Below, piece after piece: positions 12,375-22,774 of a stretch of DNA of 37,519 bases. The translations under genes were made by a program, and so were the position numbers. Origin of the DNA: Rhizopus sp. PT2906 (lineage: Eukaryota; Mucoromycota; Mucoromycetes; Mucorales; Rhizopodaceae); contig JAMYHX010000430.1 in assembly GCA_025529335.1 (NCBI GenBank), positions 1 through 37,519 on the forward strand. Direction: 5' to 3'. How positions within the stretch are numbered: the stretch's first letter is position 1; every line of letters begins with the position of its first letter. The notes under the pieces were generated by a model. It worked only from the letters and a program-made list of their open reading frames with translations, ran no database searches and had not been told where the DNA came from.

Positions 12375-13822
12375 ATGACAGGTAATGATGAACATTGTAT
12401 CAGCCTATGAAAAACTAAAAAGATAATATAGCAATAGGTCATCATGATAAAACGATTAAAGTGATTGCAAAAGAAGCAAGAACTGGAAAACAATTCAGAC
12501 TAGAATACACAAACAAGAAGATAACAGGAAACGGTTCTTTTGGAGTTGTTTACCAAACGCGTCTGATCGAGACAAACGAGGAAGCTGCTATCAAAAAAGT
12601 TCTTCAAGATAGAAGATTTAAAGTAGGGAGACCTTATAAAAAATGAAATAGAAATGATTTATTCCTTTATAGAATCGTGAGTTACAAATAATGCGCCTTG
12701 TTGATCATCCTAATGTTTGCCAGCTCAAGTCATACTTTTATAACCAAGTTGAAAACAAAGAAGATGAGGTTTATTTGAACCTTGTTATGGAGTATGTACC
12801 TGATACCTTGTATAAAGCAACAAGATACTACGCCAAAGCAAAGCAACATATGCCAATGATACTAGTTCAAGTGTACATGTATCAAGTGCTCAGATCATTA
12901 GCATACATCCATTCTCTTGGAATTTGTCATCGTGACATCAAACCACAAAATATTCTATTAAATCCTGCTACAGGTATTTGTAAAATGTGTGATTTTGGAA
13001 GGTAAGATGAACAAGAGTTATAGACAGACAGAACAAAAAGAGAGAGGAGAGAAAAAAAAAGAAGGGGTAACTGATCATATGTCTAGTGCCAAGATACTCG
13101 TTCCCGGTGAACCCAATGTCTCTTATATCTGCTCACGGTATTATCGTGCTCCAGAATTGATCTTTGGTGCTACAAACTATACACTTAGTATCGATACTTG
13201 GTCAACAGGTTGTGTTATGGCTGAGCTAATCCTGGGTCAACCTTTCTTTCCAGGAGAAAGTGGAATTGATCAACTTGTAGAAATCATAAAGATTCTGGGA
13301 ACACCTTCTAAGCAAGAAATTGCTGCAATGAATGCCAGCTATGTCGAGCATCGATTCCCTCAGATCAAGCGTCAAGCACTGTCAAAGGTAAATTATTAAA
13401 AATAGCTTATAGTCTGAGATGATTGACTGTTTTTTTTTTTAGATCTTTACTACTGCAACAGTTGAAGCAGTTGATTTATTAACCCGAATGCTACAATATC
13501 ACCCTCAGCAAAGAATTACTCCGATCGAAGCATTATGTCATCCATTCTTTGATCCAATTCGTGATCCAAACACTAGACTTCCTGATGGAAAGTCCTTACC
13601 ACCTGTTTTGAATTTCACAAGGGAAGGTAGGATATACATATATATAAAAGGGAAAAGGGATTGTTTATTGATGATTTATTAGAATTATCTATTCGACCTG
13701 ATTTAATCAGACGCTTGGTACCTCCTCACGCTGAACCCGAGCTTTTGTCCAGAGGCATTGATATTCATAACTTTGAGCCAATTCCGCTTGAGCAATTGAA
13801 GATATCACCTTCAGCAATTTAA
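12375..13822 (+). CDS. GSK3: GSK-3/shaggy-type Ser/Thr protein kinase
   Basis: Six exons: 12375-12381, 12438-12622, 12673-13001, 13087-13387, 13443-13626 and 13683-13822, giving 381 residues. The first exon is only ATGACAG. Without it the conserved N-terminus KVIAKEARTGK has no start codon. Kinase landmarks: glycine loop GNGSFGVV (34-41), Lys in AAIKKVLQD (about 55), HRDIKPQN, CDFG, and the GSK-3 activation segment GEPNVSYICSRYYRAPE with the regulatory Tyr at about 187. The tail RPDLI.RLVPPHAE and GIDIHNFEPIPLEQLK is typical of fungal GSK-3 (Rim11/Mck1/Skp1 group). It is a proline-independent, primed-substrate kinase acting in stress, meiosis and metabolic signalling in fungi. It converges with the endopolyphosphatase gene, 147 bp apart. 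Confidence 0.95.
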
Positions 13823-13969
13823 TTAGTATATACACATACGTATGCATGTATATTCTCTATAAATATCTGTCTCTTTCTGTGCGTTATACATATGCATTGC
13901 CCAGCATTACTTTGTATAATAATAATAATTTATGTAGCAAATGAAATAAAGTAATAAAAAGAAGTGACA

Positions 13970-15657
13970 CTAGGCAAATGGATTTATTCCTGTAACAAGT
14001 TCTAACAACCAACTCCACCATGGTCTTGTAGAAGAAGGTCTATTATCTATTATACTTTGCTCATACCATTGATTGCTAGTCTGAACAAACATGTTTCTCA
14101 AATAAGTTCTCCAAAGCTGCTTTTCATTCTTTGATGAAACTCTTTCGGCAAAGTCAAGCCAGCTTTTGGCTGTCAAATCTGTCATATTGTACGTCTTGTC
14201 TGTAGAATACTCAATTTCGAATTGTGGTGCTAGACGTTTGCCAGTCATTGGGTCGCGTGCTTCATTCCAGTATGTCAAATTTGTGTACCACTGTGTGTAT
14301 CGAAGCCAGTTGCCAAATTCAGAGGAGCTATGGTTCGTTTCGTACTCGTTGATACGGAAAGTGGGGTAGAAAAGAGGTAGCATAGGAGGGGCCACGTGAA
14401 CAACGACAAGATCTTCAGTATGTCGAATCTTTTTCACCTTACGATACTGGCGCTTGAGTGTTGAAATGAAACGACCTGCATCTTTATATATTTCGACTGC
14501 ACTTTCTTTTTCTTGATCTAAACCAGACATGATGCTACTGCTGCTCATGGTAGTTCCAATGATTTGAAAATGGTCCATATTGGCGTGACCATACATGTGT
14601 CCAGTGATAACATCAGCGAATTTAGTAGACAGACGAATGTAGTCGTCTAAGCAGCTGTCCTTAAACGTCTTTACAGTAGGAGGCACATGTCCAATAATGA
14701 TCACTTTGACATTATCTCTGCGTGCTCTTTTAAGCTGAGATCGCATCCATTTGATATGACGATGACCGGGACTAGTTGGATCATGGCAACTACCGACAAC
14801 ATCGTTTGATGAGAAAAAGTAGAGAGTGTTTAGCGAAAGAACGCGTAACCCAGGAACAACATCGATAGCGAAGTAACCTCCCTTCTTGAATGATTTCATT
14901 TGATCGCTTGGGATAAAGTCTTGCCAGAGCACGCTAAATTCTTCCAACTGTGGATTATGTTTGATACCTCTCAGTGCATTATGAGGATGCACATCATTAT
15001 TACCTATGTATCTTTATTAGTTCTCTTCAACCAAAGGGAATGGACTTGACTTACCTATACAAGGTACGATAGGTAAAGTCCTATCACCGTCTAACGTGAA
15101 TGCTTTTTTTAATAACCGGGTCACCTTTTGATTATAACCAATGATTTCCTTTTTAGTTCTAGTGATCAATGCATCTCCGTCATGTCTGTCGTAAAATTAT
15201 GAGAAAAAACGTCATAGAATGCAGCCATTTGGTTACCTAGCATTGTCACCTGTCCAAATCACAAAATCTATCTTATTTTTCCATTCATTGGCAATGTACT
15301 CTATATTATGGTATACAAGTCTCGGAGGAGAATCACAATCTGTATTGGGGGCACCCCAATACCCAGCCAAGAGACCTTGTCTCTTTTTTCTCTTTTTGTG
15401 TTTGTTCGGCTCACGGTGACAATCAGAGGCTATGGTCGCGCCTTTCAAATAATGCTTATCCATCTGCGTGATTGTTAGATCCTCCCTTGTTGTTTACTCA
15501 TATATCTTACATGAATATCTGTAATATGAAGATACCGTCCGTGTACGGTCACATTAACTTGTTGATTCGTGACGAAGGGTTGTTGCTGTAGCAACGATGG
15601 CATACTCAAGCTGCCACTGACAAGTAACAAAGCCCAAAGGAAGTAATCGATTTTCAT
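13970..15657 (-). CDS. PPN1: Endopolyphosphatase (Ppn1-like metallophosphatase)
   Basis: Four exons in transcript order: 15657-15511, 15463-15237, 15185-15055 and 15003-13970; 512 residues, with introns of 47-51 bp. Calcineurin-like metal-binding motifs appear in order: HITDIH (residues 44-49), WTGDNARHDGD (split by intron 2), GNNDVHPHN (split by intron 3), IIGHVPPT and GHMYGHAN. The N-terminus has one hydrophobic segment (YFLWALLLVSGSLSM) acting as signal or signal anchor, consistent with vacuolar targeting of Ppn1. The C-terminal region (WLDFAERV, LRNMFVQTSNQWYEQSI) also fits the fungal family. The enzyme cleaves long polyphosphate chains internally in the vacuole. Acid sphingomyelinase-like phosphodiesterases share the fold, but the overall pattern favours Ppn1. 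Confidence 0.9.
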
Positions 15658-15881
15658 TAAAGGTGAAAAAAGAAAGAGAGAAAGAGCGTATTAGATGTTG
15701 ACAGTCAAGACAAAAATTTATTTTCAAATTTGGATAAAATTTTCTCTCTTTCTCTCTCTCTTTCTCTCTTTCTGCAATTGAATTCCACTGTTTGTTACAG
15801 ACCCTTCGATGCACGTGCAGATTATTTGGTTTGCTATTTGCACATTAAAGTGATACCACGTGTGTTTCCATTTTTATTATT

Positions 15882-16850
15882 TTATGCAATAGATTCATAA
15901 TTGTCTTGGATACCAAGCCATTTCTTTAAGATTGGTGAAGAATAGATCAAGAATTGTCCAACGATGATTGTGTCAAATGAGAGCTGAAGGATAGCACAGA
16001 CGACGAATTGAATAGGCGATTGAGTATATAAGAAATAAAAGGCTTTAAATCCATCACCAAGGAACTACAAGGCTATTGTTAGATATGGCATTGCTATCAT
16101 TTAAGTCATTACCCAACTAGCCAAGATAACCCAGCTGAATCCATCTACATTCTTATGCTTAAGATTGGTCAAGATCTGAGGAACAGGTAATGTGCTTTCA
16201 ATGCCTAGACTTAAAAAGCCAAGAGCTTCGATAAATGCGCTGTATTGGTGGAAGATGAGGTATAGAAGGGCGATCAAGGTGGTATAAGCTAATAAACAAT
16301 TGAAATAATCCAAAAAGTGATCCCAAGCCCAGAAAGATGACTTTTGATGGTCAACTTCAATTATGTCTTCGTCTTCTATAAATGAAATACTACTTGATGA
16401 ATCAACTCTTGTCAATGGATTGAAGGATGCGATAGGCTTATATCGAATGACTGTATACAATAAGAGTAGCATTGCAGTTATCATTGCAATAGATTGAAAT
16501 AATAAGGTCATATCGAATCTCTTGCCAAGCCTAAGACAAAGTTTGTTATAAAAGAAGGTTATTGTACGTCTGTTTTACTGGTTTACCAAAAGAAGATACG
16601 TAAAATACTATTGAATGAATAAATATCTATCTCTTTTTAAAAACGTTTGATTATTTACTTTGAGAATAATAGAATAGCACATGTCACTGAATTAAAGCCT
16701 AAGCTGGTCTTTTTCTTTACAATCATCCTAATCTAGGCTTGTTTAGTAATTACTATAAACACAAAAGAGTGTATTTACTTGGTCAAAATAGCCCAAAGTA
16801 GGGGCAAATATCATGGCAATGGATAATAGCGTATTTAGTATATCTGACAT
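15882..16850 (-). CDS. ANY1: PQ-loop repeat membrane protein (Any1/PQLC1-like)
   Basis: Five exons in transcript order: 16850-16779, 16732-16659, 16607-16587, 16530-16113 and 16064-15882; 255 residues. The 21-bp third exon is needed to restore NILRIFFWLGKRFDM; skipping it loses the conserved segment. Features: SIAMIFAPTLGYFDQ (first PQ-loop-like helix), several hydrophobic helices, an acidic cytosolic loop (SFIEDEDIIEVDHQK), then GIESTLPVPQILTNLKHKN, the second PQ motif, and SPIQFVVCAILQLSFD. Such proteins (yeast Any1/Cfs1, human SLC66A2/PQLC1) sit in endosome/Golgi membranes and affect phospholipid asymmetry alongside flippases. Its ATG lies about 360 bp from the stop of the next minus-strand gene. 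Confidence 0.87.
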
Positions 16851-17211
16851 GGTGCGTGATAATATATAAAAAAGAGAGAGAAAAATGAAAAAATAACTTC
16901 CCCCTGAGTGTATATTTAACCAGTTGAACCAATCAGAAATCAAGTGGAGATAACATATAAAAAAGGCATAATATCAGATGCGTACTTAACGTGTTTTATA
17001 AACAGTTTAGTCTATACATTGATTACAAATAGTAAAAGGTTATTCTTAAGCTATGGGCGTCTAATTCCTAGGTTAAAAATACAAAGCCTGTAACGAGAAC
17101 AATGAAAAAGTGTATCAAATGGCTCTTAGTTTTGGTGCAACAAAAATCAGTTTTGAGGAAAGAATGATTTTCTCTTTCTTTCTTTCTTTTCTCTTTGAAA
17201 AAAAGATTTTA

Positions 17212-18047
17212 TTAAAGATGAATTGGTGGATGCCTTTTCTTTTTAAATCCTCTTTTACATGTGTGAATCAATTTATTCCATTTTTTAGTTAGAAATGATG
17301 AATTATTATGACGCGTATCTTCAAGATGATAGACCAGATCTGAATCTGATCGTCTTCTCCTTAGCATATCGTCTTCTGTCTTTTGTGGTTGTAATGCAGA
17401 GGTTATTTTTAGTATAGGCACAGATAGTCTATGTAACGTTTTACGTTTCTTATGTGTATCAACCATTGGCTCCATTAGGGGTTCAACAGGTGAATACTTT
17501 AATGGTGTTGGTGGATATTGTGTGATGATGGGTGGTTGAATATCTTTTATGGATCCTGATGGTTGTTGTGAGGAAGGTGCTATAGAAATGGTTGTATTAA
17601 TGGCTATTTTAGATAGTTTCTTTTGTGTAAATATATTTTGAACTGGTGGCGGGTAATCTTTATGCTTCTTTCGTTTCAGGGTCCACGTAAGGGGTTCGTT
17701 CCATTTCTTGAAATATGAAGATGATTTACGTATCAAATCGCCTGCTGATCGTCGTCTTTGTTGTCTTTGTTGTTGTTGTTGTTGTTGTTGTTGTAGTTGT
17801 AGCTGTAGTTGTTGTAATTGTTGTGTGGTATCTGGTTTTGTAGTATTTGTATTGACGTCTGTAGTTGACTGAATACTTTCTATCTAATTAAAGAGTCAAT
17901 TATGATCCAACTACTGATTATAAATACCTCTACACTAGATATATCACTTGTCTCACAATTGAATTGTTTTAATAGGTCAATAGTGAACGAGTGGTGATTA
18001 AGTGAGATTCCACTTGGCATGGGTAGTTGCCACTCCTCATTAGACAT
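17212..18047 (-). CDS. Unknown protein with glutamine-rich tract
   Basis: Two exons: 18047-17928 and 17883-17212 (44-bp intron, phase 0), 263 residues. I do not recognise the family. The N-terminus (EEWQLPMPSG, then HHSFTIDLLKQFNC) looks like a short conserved motif. It is followed by a Thr/Asn-rich linker, a polyglutamine/leucine stretch (QQLQQLQLQLQ then about nine Q), RQQRRRSAGDL and a basic C-terminal half rich in Lys, Pro and Ser (LKRKKHKDYPPPV, MLRRRRSDSDL). No membrane segment or catalytic motif is seen. The composition suggests a largely disordered, possibly nuclear or RNA/DNA-associated regulator; that is inference. The continuous 672-bp second exon and clean splice support a real gene. 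Confidence 0.65.
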
Positions 18048-18196
18048 TAGCAGAAAAGAAAGAAAAAGAGAAGGCAAGAATAAATAAAACCAGAAATAAT
18101 AATAATAAATACACGTGCACGGGCAGATCATTACTATTTTGACATATTCACACAAAAATAGTATGAAGGAACGTTTTTTTTATTATTATTACTAGA

Positions 18197-19034
18197 TTAA
18201 AAGCCTAAGCGGTGAATTGTATGATCAGGTTCAATGGATTCAATTGTATCCAATTGCTTCCACCATTTAAATAAGAATGTATTGCAGATAAGTTTGAACC
18301 AAGGTGTCATGGGAATATCTAATAGATGTTAACCATCTTTTTTATTTATACACATTTGCTAAACTTACTAGGATCCTTAAACATTGCTTCGAGTTCTTCA
18401 GCAGTAACGTACTTCACATCTCTAATTTCATTAGGATTCACTTGAAGTGTCACATCTGCCTTCATAAAGAGGATATAATCAATCTCATGTTCACCCCATT
18501 GTCCATCACTGGGTGCAACATAATGAATGCGAGTCAAGTACTTGAACTTGTCGAGTGGTACTTGTTCTGGTATAATACCAAGTTCATGTTGTAATTTACG
18601 CTGTGCTGCAGTACGTACTCCTACATGCATATATGAGCAACACTAATCCCTTTTTTTTTTTTTTTACTTATTTACCCAATTGATCTTCTTCTATAAGCTC
18701 GGATGGAGTATTCAAAGGATGAGAACAGCAGGTGTTTGTCCACATATCAGGAAAAGTGATCTTTTCACTTGCTCTCTGTTGAAGTAAAAGTCTATTTTGA
18801 GAATCAAATAAAAAAACACTAAAAGCACGATGCAAAAGTCCTTGATCGATATTTGTCATAAGATGGCCTAACATATACAAAGCTTGTAAGGAACCTCTTG
18901 TTTAATCAATAAAAGGACTTACAAGTCTTTTTAGAATCAGCTCCAATACGTTTGTCATTTTCATCAATGACAATACACATTTCTTCCATAAGGCGAACTT
19001 GCTCCTGATCGTACTCCTTTAAATCAGGTGCCAT
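18197..19034 (-). CDS. IDI1: Isopentenyl-diphosphate delta-isomerase
   Basis: Four exons in transcript order: 19034-18923, 18867-18676, 18620-18369 and 18318-18197; 225 residues, introns 50-55 bp, phases consistent. It interconverts IPP and DMAPP in the mevalonate branch of sterol and isoprenoid synthesis. Diagnostic motifs: SKKTCHLM, GLLHRAFSVFLFD, WTNTCCSHPL with the catalytic cysteine (second Cys of the pair, about residue 85), the Nudix-like region RTAAQRKLQHELGI, and GEHEIDYILF with the catalytic/metal-binding glutamate. The C-terminus TPWFKLICNTFLFKWW is also typical. It is divergent from the unknown gene starting at 19655 or 19969. Confidence 0.96.
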
Positions 19035-19654
19035 CTTGATACTATTGTAAGTGATGAAGAAGAAGAAGAAGAAAAAAAAAGACACTCCCCTATTTGAGCG
19101 GTTTAAACTTTTTACTTCACTGTGACTGATTTTAAAATTGAGACAAGTGTTGTCTTTTTAGATTTTCAGGAATACTTTTCATATTATAAAATGTGTAGAA
19201 ATGCTACTTTGCTTTTCATATACTTGAATATTGCGCGACTCAGTATGATACTACCAGAAATGCTGTCAAAGTTACTCTCAGAGGGGGGTCCTCTGCTTCA
19301 TTCTCATTTGCTAAAAGTATCATCTATTACCATTGGCAGCTGTTTATATCCATGGTAAAACGCTTTGATCGCCTCTACCGTTTAATCATGGCTGCAAGGC
19401 ACTCCGCGATAAAGTCACTTAAAGAAGCTCCCCACACGTTGCTTTTTTTCTCTCTTATTCTGGCACTTGCTGTGTTCTGTGTGGTCTGTTATCTTTATAA
19501 ATGGCTTTTTTTTTTGATCCTTTTGTCTGGAACTGATGTCTTAAAATATCAAATTATAATTGATTCTCATTGGATATACTGAGTTAAGCAGACCCTGAAA
19601 CACCAAGCAGTGCCTTATTCATTCTCCGCTCTTTTCCTTATTTTTATTTTTACC
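19035..19654. other. Divergent intergenic region with a weak small ORF
   Basis: Lies between the divergent IDI gene and the next + gene, so probably carries both promoters. An ORF inside (in-frame ATG at about 19388, open to 19582) would encode about 64 residues with a strong hydrophobic stretch (LLFFSLILALAVFCVVCYLY) and could be a tiny membrane protein. There is no further support. Confidence 0.3.
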
Positions 19655-21553
19655 ATGTCTGCCCAGGGAAGCCCCGAGAGTGTGCTCATCTATTATTGTC
19701 CCTTTTTACCTAATCGACCTGTACCTCATGTGAATAAAATAACAAAAATGGGCTGCTCCGGACAACTGATGTTGGAAAAGAAAAGCACAGATTATGTGTT
19801 ACAATTACTAGGCTTGTACGAATCGGTAAAGCACACCGCAATGTAGAAGAAGAAGAAAGTTACTGATAGATTATAGAATGAGACACCAGAACAAGTAAAG
19901 CAAAAAAGGCAAGTACTATACAGTGCTCTTCTTTTTTTCTTACTTACCTATCATAAAGGTTTGGTACTATGCCAATAGAGACAATAAACTTCACATCGGA
20001 TTGTGATATGTCACCTATAAAATCAACCATCAAGCTTATCGACTTTACAGATTTCAAAGAGGCTTGGACGGTCATTGATGAGGCATGTGCCTTGGATAGG
20101 CCTGATACACTCGTTTGCATTGTATCTCTTATTCAGCTAAAGAGCTCACCCAGTATTATACCACAAAGTTATCTGATGAAAGGAGGAACGCGACTAGAGG
20201 AAGAAGAGATTGATCATAGTCAATCATTGATTTACTCTTATCTTCATCCTGGATCTACGCGAGTTGACTTTATTGAACACTTTGGCCAAGATATCATTCG
20301 TACCAACAACAAAATTTTAGCCTGGCATTTCTTAGCAGAGATTGGAAATAAATTGGGTTATATAGCAAAGTATGGTGCTTAACAAACAAGTTGCTCTTTT
20401 TCTTTTTCTTTTTTATTATTATTTAAAAATGTTGCTATCTCCAGAAGAAAGAGCATCACGTATAAGATCTTATATTGAAGACCAAAGGACATACGCTCCA
20501 TATTATGAACCACCTGATGAAATACCAGTCTCTATTGTTATAAACGATGATAACGATGTTATAGATTGTAATAGTTTGCTAATGACTTCTGTAAGTCAAG
20601 TAGACGTAAATCAAACATCGACTACAAGAAATAGAAGCAATCAAACGTCGATTGAAAGAGAGAATGACAAGAAAAGAAAGGATATGAATCATGAATTGAA
20701 AAAGCCTTACGTGATTTCCATTAAACCAAATGGATTGCGCCTCTTGGAGGTTATGATTATAATATAACAAACATCCATGTTACTAATAATTCTGTAGAAG
20801 TTTACTTCGCCGAATATAGAAATTGATCGCATCACGGTAAATATGAACTCATTTTGCTGCCAAGGATAATATGGGTGATAAAATGAAAATAGATCAAGTC
20901 ACGAAATAGGAATAAACCACCTTCTTTGGGTTTATTTAACAAGGGAAAGTCGTCTGCAAAAGGAAAACCCAATAGAGGAGGTACTCTATATCCTTTCTTT
21001 TTCCCTTGTTTATTTACCAAAAATAGTGCCCGATCTCGTATTTTCCGAAGCAGAATTTCTAAAGAAGCAAACAAAGGAGGATCAAATCAGTGTTCACTCT
21101 TCTTCTGTGACCAAACGAAAACCTAGGCGCACTGAGAAAAAGTCAAGATTTTTCAAGAAACAAGATAATAAAAGAGACGAAAGAGCTACCTTTGGTCAAA
21201 AGCAGCAGCCATGTGCTGAGGATGACAATAGTTCTTGTGGATGCTGTGAAATACTTTCGGACTATGATGATGTACATAGCTGTAACTGTAGCACGACTGA
21301 CAGCATTCTCATAAAGAATGAAAATGGAGCGATTCTCTCGGAGGATAATTGTGGACTATTGTACAGCAACAGTTACTGCAGTTACTCTCAGATACCTTCT
21401 TACTCATATGTAAGGTCACCTTCCATTCTTCCAATCACAACAGGGTATCAATCTATTGATTGGCAGATTGAAGATAACCAAGATGATGACTCGGACGCAT
21501 TAACGCTTAAACGTGATCAATTAGACACGTTTTGGATCAAAAGAAAGCTATAA
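19655..21553 (+). CDS. Unknown conserved-looking protein, multi-exon; 5' end unresolved
   Basis: The secure part is 19969-20374, 20445-20749, 20798-20836, 20893-20980 and 21027-21553. Phases agree and give 454 residues from ATG 19969. It has a folded-looking N-terminal domain (STIKLIDFTDFKEAW, DTLVCIVSLIQLK, LAWHFLAEIGNKLGY) and a long disordered basic C-terminus with a Cys-rich patch (SSCGCCEILSDYDD). Upstream, 19655-19828 is also protein-like (ESVLIYYCPFLPNRPVPHV) and ends in a good donor. Splicing that donor to the acceptor at 19958 reads VWYYANRDNKLHIGL and then hits a stop one frame away from the main ORF. Either a donor at 19816 is used (511 residues), or the gene is frameshifted, or 19969 is the true start. 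I cannot name the family. The stop lies 5 bp from the stop of the convergent carrier gene. Confidence 0.6.
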
Positions 21554-21558
21554 CTTAT

Positions 21559-22774
21559 TTATTTAATTTTGATGTGAACGGGCATCTCTGTTTTTCCATA
21601 AAATTGATCAATCAAGGCTCGAACCTTTTCGTATACCATGAATGTCACTGCTTGTCCTGGTGCTACTCTTAATAAACGAGGAGTTAAACCCTTATAAAAT
21701 GCAAAGAACCCTTCCTTTTTCATAATTTCACTAGTAACTGTCTTGAATCTTTCATAGCCACTACCTGGTGCACTTGACTTTTGAATACGTGTCTTGATCG
21801 TATCAATCGGAGCGTTGGAAAGTGGACCTAATAAGGCATAAATAATAAATATAAACATGTATGTGATTTTGTTATTACCCATTGCACCAGAGACACCTCC
21901 TAATATCAAATGTTGATAAGATGGTAATTCATTCAATTCTTGAAGCCTTTGTGCAACTTTCTTCATTTCTTGTTAGGCAGTAAAGTTTGCAGCTTGATTG
22001 GTGGCTAACAAGGGGAATGAGTTTTCATAGAATCCCTTTTGCATACATTCGTCATTACCTTGTCTTAACGCAGTCAAGGTGACACCTTTATAAAGCGCAC
22101 GAATACCCTCTTCCTTAATAATTGTATAAGCGGCATGTGGTGCATTGCGATACTTGGGAATATCTAATGGATCTGCCATGGAGTGACGTTGAGCCTAAAC
22201 AGGTGTCAATATGGATACTTGCTTTCCTTTTTTATCTGTTACCTGTAAGCGAATCTTTATAAGGTCCATAGGAGAAACTACAAGAATAGCTTCGGTTGTA
22301 CCAGCAGCAAGACCAGCTAAAGATAAACTTGGTTAACCAAACACTCCTTAGAAATATAAATTGACTTGCCAAAAAAGACCGAGGTCATGCTTACTTTTCC
22401 ATTACCATCAGCCATCCATGACTTGTAGAGCTCAAAGGATGAAAATCGAATGGCCATCTTTGGTACTATACCAGAGACAACGGCTCCTAAACCTTTATAC
22501 AGGGCCCAAAACGATTCATTTTGAGCAATCTTTACACCTACTCCTATAAACCCCAATGGTCTCCCCTATTATTTTAACCATGATTAGTGGATATAATATA
22601 AAACAGTCAGTGACTTACATTTTCTCCTCTTGAAGCATGCTTGGCAAGTTGCATTCTAACTTTTATTGTATCTAATGGATGACAGGTACAGGCTTCCATA
22701 AATCCAGCTGCACCACCAGCAATAAGATGTGTCAGTAAGGGTGTTTTTTGGGTTTGATTATTATTTCGTGACAT
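21559..22774 (-). pseudogene. SFC1: Mitochondrial succinate/fumarate-type carrier with premature stop
   Basis: Six exons in transcript order: 22774-22619, 22565-22370, 22316-22243, 22194-22059, 22004-21879 and 21827-21559; 318 codons, the normal size for the family. All three mitochondrial carrier signatures are present: PLDTIKVRMQ, PMDLIKIRLQ and PIDTIKTRIQ. The context (TCHPLDTIKVRMQ, ATNQAANFTA) points to the Sfc1/Acr1 succinate-fumarate antiporter of the inner membrane. An in-frame TAA at 21975-21973 (codon 198) follows ATNQAANFTA, where relatives have Tyr (TAT/TAC). The reading frame and splice sites continue intact beyond it. A protein ending there would lose the third carrier repeat. 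Intron 2 begins with GC rather than GT (TTG|GCAAGT at 22369). It could be a young pseudogene, a sequencing error or a read-through stop. Confidence 0.85.

Noticed and set aside
21973..21975. Removing the carrier stop by an alternative splice
   Set aside because: No AG acceptor lies between the conserved ATNQAANFTA and the stop, and a splice at AACAAG would delete the conserved segment and leave only a few bases after the branch-like CTAAC.
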